Part shown: positions 40,474 to 43,069 of the stretch, one piece after another
Position numbering within the stretch: position 1 is the first letter of the stretch
Layout: each line of letters opens with the position of its first letter
IMG/VR virus record: IMGVR_UViG_3300047297_000112
Coordinates: 1 to 43,069 of that record
Origin: a virus
DNA: 43,069 nucleotides
Direction: 5' to 3' (one strand)
Position numbers and translations under genes: made by a program
Notes under the pieces: model-generated
What the model was told of the DNA's origin: nothing
The model's database searches: none
The model's input: only the letters and a program-made list of their open reading frames with translations

Positions 40474-40932
40474 ATGATCAATGAAAAACTGAAACTGTCG
40501 GGTGCTTTGAGCATCGTTCTGACTGACAAAAATGGCAAGGTCAAAGACAGCCGTGAAGTCAAAAATTTGGTGGTCAACGCTGGTTTGGCATACATTATCA
40601 GCCGTATGGTGGGTACTGCCAAAGGCACAATGAGCCACATGGCTTTGGGTGCAGGTACTGCGGTGGCAGCTGCCGGCCAAACCGATTTGCTGTCAATGCT
40701 GGGCATTCGAGAAGCTCTGGACACCACTACCATTGTTGGTACAAACAGTGAAAAAGTGCAGTACGTTTGTACTTTTGAACCAGGTGACGCAACAGGTGCT
40801 ATCACCGAAGCCGGCATTTTCAACGATGCAGCTGGTGGTGACATGCTTTGCCGTACTGTGTTTCCAGTGGTGAACAAAGCAGCTGACGACCAAATGGCCG
40901 TTACCTGGACAATCACTCTCGCTGCAGCGTAA
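40474..40932 (+). CDS. Small virion/tail protein (unknown)
   Basis: A 152-residue protein with LKLSGALSIVLTDKNGKVKD, LVVNAGLAYIISRMVG and MSHMALGAGTAVAAAGQTDL; then FEPGDATGAITEAGIFNDAA and TVFPVVNKAADDQMAVTWT. The short beta-strands and Gly/Ala turns resemble small fibre-associated proteins that I remember from podoviruses. The Shine-Dalgarno GGAAAAA is at a good distance. Its place between two fibre genes suggests a fibre cap, collar or adaptor, but I cannot assign a function. Confidence 0.65.
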   Translation: MINEKLKLSGALSIVLTDKNGKVKDSREVKNLVVNAGLAYIISRMVGTAKGTMSHMALGAGTAVAAAGQTDLLSMLGIREALDTTTIVGTNSEKVQYVCTFEPGDATGAITEAGIFNDAAGGDMLCRTVFPVVNKAADDQMAVTWTITLAAA

Positions 40933-40944
40933 AGGAAATTGAAC

Positions 40945-41808
40945 ATGGTGGCGATTACTCGTCGCGCCGACCTCTCTCGTGGTCTGACTAACGATGAGAT
41001 CGACGCCAATATGACAAACCTGAAGACAGCAGCGGAAGCTGCTGCTCTTTCAGCGTCCTGGAGTGGTGTAACTGGCAAACCAACTACGGTTGCTGGTTAT
41101 GGCATTACTGATGCACAAGCTCCATTGGTTTCTGGAACCAATATTAAAACCGTCAACGGTCAACCCGTATTAGGCGCAGGAGACTTAGCGCTTGCTACAG
41201 CAGGCCACAATCATGATGCTGCTTATTTAGGCAAAACAGCCAAAGCAGCAGATTCTGAGCTGCTTGACGGATTCAACTCTACAGCTTTCTTGCGAGCGGT
41301 AAACGGGGTTGGTCCAGATGCCAACGGCAACGTAACTGTGAACGTTGATCTGTCTTCGCGGATAGCTCGCAGCGGTGACAGTATGGCAGGCATGTTAGCT
41401 ACAAAAAGCAACACAGCCGGTAGCTACTTAAACGCAAATGACAATGCGTTTTCAGTACGAGGTGATGGATCAAACGCTGCTGTGATGAGCTTTCATCGCG
41501 CAGGAGCCTACGCCATTAACATGGGCTTGGATACAGACAACTGGTTCAAAATTGGTGGCTGGTCGGATGGCCAGACTCGGTTTCAAGTAAGACCAGATGG
41601 ACATATTCACACCCCAGCATACGGTTGGCTGTACGACTTCTTTTTTTCTAACGTTTCAAACTGCGGTGCAGGGCATGGAATGGGAGTTGTTGTAGTAAGT
41701 AACTGCGGAAACATTGCCGGAAATAGACCTGAACTTGTTGATAACGGATCTCAGATACGTTTGCAAACTAGCGAATGGAGATGGAACTGTAATTGCACTT
41801 GCAAATAA
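40945..41808 (+). CDS. Tail fibre-like protein (putative)
   Basis: A 287-residue protein. The N-terminus has GVTGKPTTVAGYGITDAQAP and KTVNGQPVLGAGDLALA, then AGHNHDAAYLGKTAKAADSE, classical phage tail-fibre segments. The middle holds Asn/Gly-rich fibre strands (NGVGPDANGNVTVNV). The C-terminus (about 190-287) becomes Cys- and Trp-rich and ends WRWNCNCTCK, which could hold disulphides or metal. The start at ATG 40945 has AAAGGAAA just upstream; a TTG at 40939 is weaker. The fibre assignment rests on typical motifs, and the receptor is unknown. Confidence 0.75.
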   Translation: MVAITRRADLSRGLTNDEIDANMTNLKTAAEAAALSASWSGVTGKPTTVAGYGITDAQAPLVSGTNIKTVNGQPVLGAGDLALATAGHNHDAAYLGKTAKAADSELLDGFNSTAFLRAVNGVGPDANGNVTVNVDLSSRIARSGDSMAGMLATKSNTAGSYLNANDNAFSVRGDGSNAAVMSFHRAGAYAINMGLDTDNWFKIGGWSDGQTRFQVRPDGHIHTPAYGWLYDFFFSNVSNCGAGHGMGVVVVSNCGNIAGNRPELVDNGSQIRLQTSEWRWNCNCTCK

Positions 41809-41817
41809 AGGCTAATT

Positions 41818-42723
41818 ATGAAAAAACTTAAATACTTTCTGCCTTTAAGCAAAAATGTCAATACAGTAAAACCAGAAAAAGACTATGTAATTCGATTAGA
41901 AAAAATTGAACAGTCTTTGATTATTCGCGTTTTTAAACTGACAAATGCAGAGCTGCTTGTTGGAGAAAACGTAGCTTCTGCTGCTGATTTAAATATTTCA
42001 GTTGACACTCCAATGTTGCGTAAAATCATTAGAGAGCGCGTATTGCTACAAGCCTCTATTGTGACTTCAGACCCTACGGCATCTAACAAAGTAGCCCAAG
42101 AAATTGGTCGGCAAATTTTTTCACCAACCATAACTCAAGACGTTCAATGCGGAGCAGGAGAGCGTAATGACTTTGCTGCATTTATTTTTGGGATGAATAC
42201 GCTTGGAGAACTTGATGAGCCATATAACTGGTTTGTCCAATCTACTGATGTAAAAGGCTCGTTGCCTAGAACTTCTCGTTTGAAAAACTCGCAACCCATC
42301 TGTGTTTTGTACTCAGACAAAGCAGGAGCTCCAATTGATGAATGGACATTGATGTACGTTGATTCAATTCCTTTTATCTTAGAAGACACAACTGTTGGAG
42401 TCTTTGAAGATTGTGCTTCTGACTTTATTGTGAATTCTTTGCTGCCTGAAATTACGGCGACTTCAAACGCTACTGTTTCTAGCAACGACTTTGTTAACGT
42501 AGTAGTCACTGTAAAAAGAAATGGTGTCTTAATAGACTACTCAGGAGAGTTGGTAGTTGAAGCTGTTTCTGGGTATGTGCCAAATACTCGGGTGTCTATT
42601 CTTAATGGCCAAGGCGTGTTTAAAGCAATGGCTTTGGGATTGGTTTATGGAGACACCCTTCGAGTAAAAGTTGGTTCAAAAAACATCAGCGGTTTGGCCG
42701 ACATTAGTATCCCTGTAATTTGA
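41818..42723 (+). CDS. Ig-like-domain protein of unknown function
   Basis: A 301-residue protein. The N-terminal 200 residues match no family I know; they include YNWFVQSTDVKGSLPRTSRL and WTLMYVDSIPFILEDTT. The C-terminal part (about 210-301: ATVSSNDFVNVVVTVKRNGV, ELVVEAVSGYVPNTRVS) looks like an immunoglobulin-type beta sandwich, a frequent phage surface decoration. Its codons and third positions are more A/T-rich than those of the capsid or vRNAP genes, which may point to later acquisition. It shares TGATG with the next gene. Confidence 0.6.
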   Translation: MKKLKYFLPLSKNVNTVKPEKDYVIRLEKIEQSLIIRVFKLTNAELLVGENVASAADLNISVDTPMLRKIIRERVLLQASIVTSDPTASNKVAQEIGRQIFSPTITQDVQCGAGERNDFAAFIFGMNTLGELDEPYNWFVQSTDVKGSLPRTSRLKNSQPICVLYSDKAGAPIDEWTLMYVDSIPFILEDTTVGVFEDCASDFIVNSLLPEITATSNATVSSNDFVNVVVTVKRNGVLIDYSGELVVEAVSGYVPNTRVSILNGQGVFKAMALGLVYGDTLRVKVGSKNISGLADISIPVI

Positions 42724-43069
42724 TGAATGGGTTGACGCGCTTTCAACAACTAAGCCAGCAGTACAAACTGCAAGAGGCTTTAGCTGACTGCGCTTCTCCC
42801 ATTCCACCAGGGGAAGTGGTGCGCATACCACTTCCTTTGGATGAAAAAGCCTTAGTCAAAGCAGTAGCTGAGATTGAAAAAAAGTACTTGCTAAGGGGCT
42901 TTATCAATGCAGAAGGTTATGAAGATGCTGGGTATCAAAATATCTCCTTAACCTGTAATCCGGCGATAGCCGGAGATCCTCACCACTCAACTCTTGGTTC
43001 AGCAGCGCTGTCAAAAAAGGATTTTGTTTACGGCAATGCGCGTACAGCAGCAACTCTTGGTTCGTTACA
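42723..43069 (+). CDS. Unknown protein, 3' end cut by window
   Basis: An open frame begins with ATG at 42723, sharing one base with the previous stop (TGATG), and runs through the window end (115 complete codons). The visible part starts MNGLTRFQQLSQQYKLQEAL, then has a Pro-rich stretch (CASPIPPGEVVRIPLPLDEK) and a segment with YLLRGFINAEGYEDAGYQNI and GDPHHSTLGS. The family is not recognised. The tight coupling puts it in the same fibre/accessory operon. Confidence 0.6.
   Translation, partial: MNGLTRFQQLSQQYKLQEALADCASPIPPGEVVRIPLPLDEKALVKAVAEIEKKYLLRGFINAEGYEDAGYQNISLTCNPAIAGDPHHSTLGSAALSKKDFVYGNARTAATLGSL

Noticed and set aside
1-43069. CRISPR array, insertion sequences, integrase or attachment sites
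   Set aside because: No regularly spaced repeats, transposase, integrase or duplicated att-like core was found. The Cas4-like nuclease is explained by phage recombination.

Overview
The window reads as about 43 kb of a lytic, tailed double-stranded DNA phage of the N4-like (Schitoviridae-type) podovirus kind. The marker genes are an N4-gp56-type major capsid protein, a portal of about 80 kDa, a terminase large subunit, and one 3,377-residue virion protein carrying the motifs of the single-subunit, injected RNA polymerase (vRNAP). No integrase, repressor, tRNA, CRISPR array or insertion sequence is visible. A proteobacterial host, possibly betaproteobacterial, is suggested by the H-NS-type silencer domain; this is inference only.

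Layout. (1) 1-13324, plus strand: terminase (cut by the window edge), a connector-like protein, a small conserved protein, portal, scaffold, capsid, and virion proteins that include a membrane-spanning 715-residue protein and two probable internal virion proteins. A single minus-strand dUTPase sits inside this late block. (2) 13419-23552, plus: the giant vRNAP, which also carries an HExxH peptidase-like domain. (3) 23553-24211: a protein-free stretch dense in inverted repeats. It includes two hairpins whose only differences are two compensatory base-pair changes, a perfect 12-nt long-range inverted repeat, and a hairpin plus T-tract terminator oriented for the minus strand. I read it as a structured RNA of about 600 nt, previously unannotated as far as I can tell. 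(4) 24212-35403, minus: nucleic-acid metabolism and host takeover. In order of transcription (high to low coordinate) these are ThyX, class II ribonucleotide reductase, a small zinc-finger-like protein, a Cas4/RecB-like nuclease, a helicase-primase, an MGCDIH protein, a RecA-like ATPase, a ssDNA-binding protein, a Gp49-like protein, a DUF2829/Tad2-like protein, a small unknown protein, a RuvC-like resolvase, another small protein, a two-helix membrane protein and an H-NS-like protein. (5) 35467-43069, plus: adsorption genes, namely a gpJ-like fibre, small tail-tip-type proteins, a BppU-like protein, repeat fibres and unknowns, the last one cut by the window edge.

How the parts fit. The vRNAP would enter with the DNA and start early transcription; its early-gene targets are probably outside the window. 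ThyX, RNR and dUTPase feed dTTP synthesis. The primase-helicase, RecA-like ATPase, SSB, nuclease and RuvC-like enzyme form a replication and recombination set. The Tad2-like and H-NS-like proteins are plausible defence and host-control factors. Many genes overlap by 1-8 bases (ATGA, TAATG), so translational coupling is common. Several strong hairpin terminators lie between co-directional genes with little room for a new promoter.
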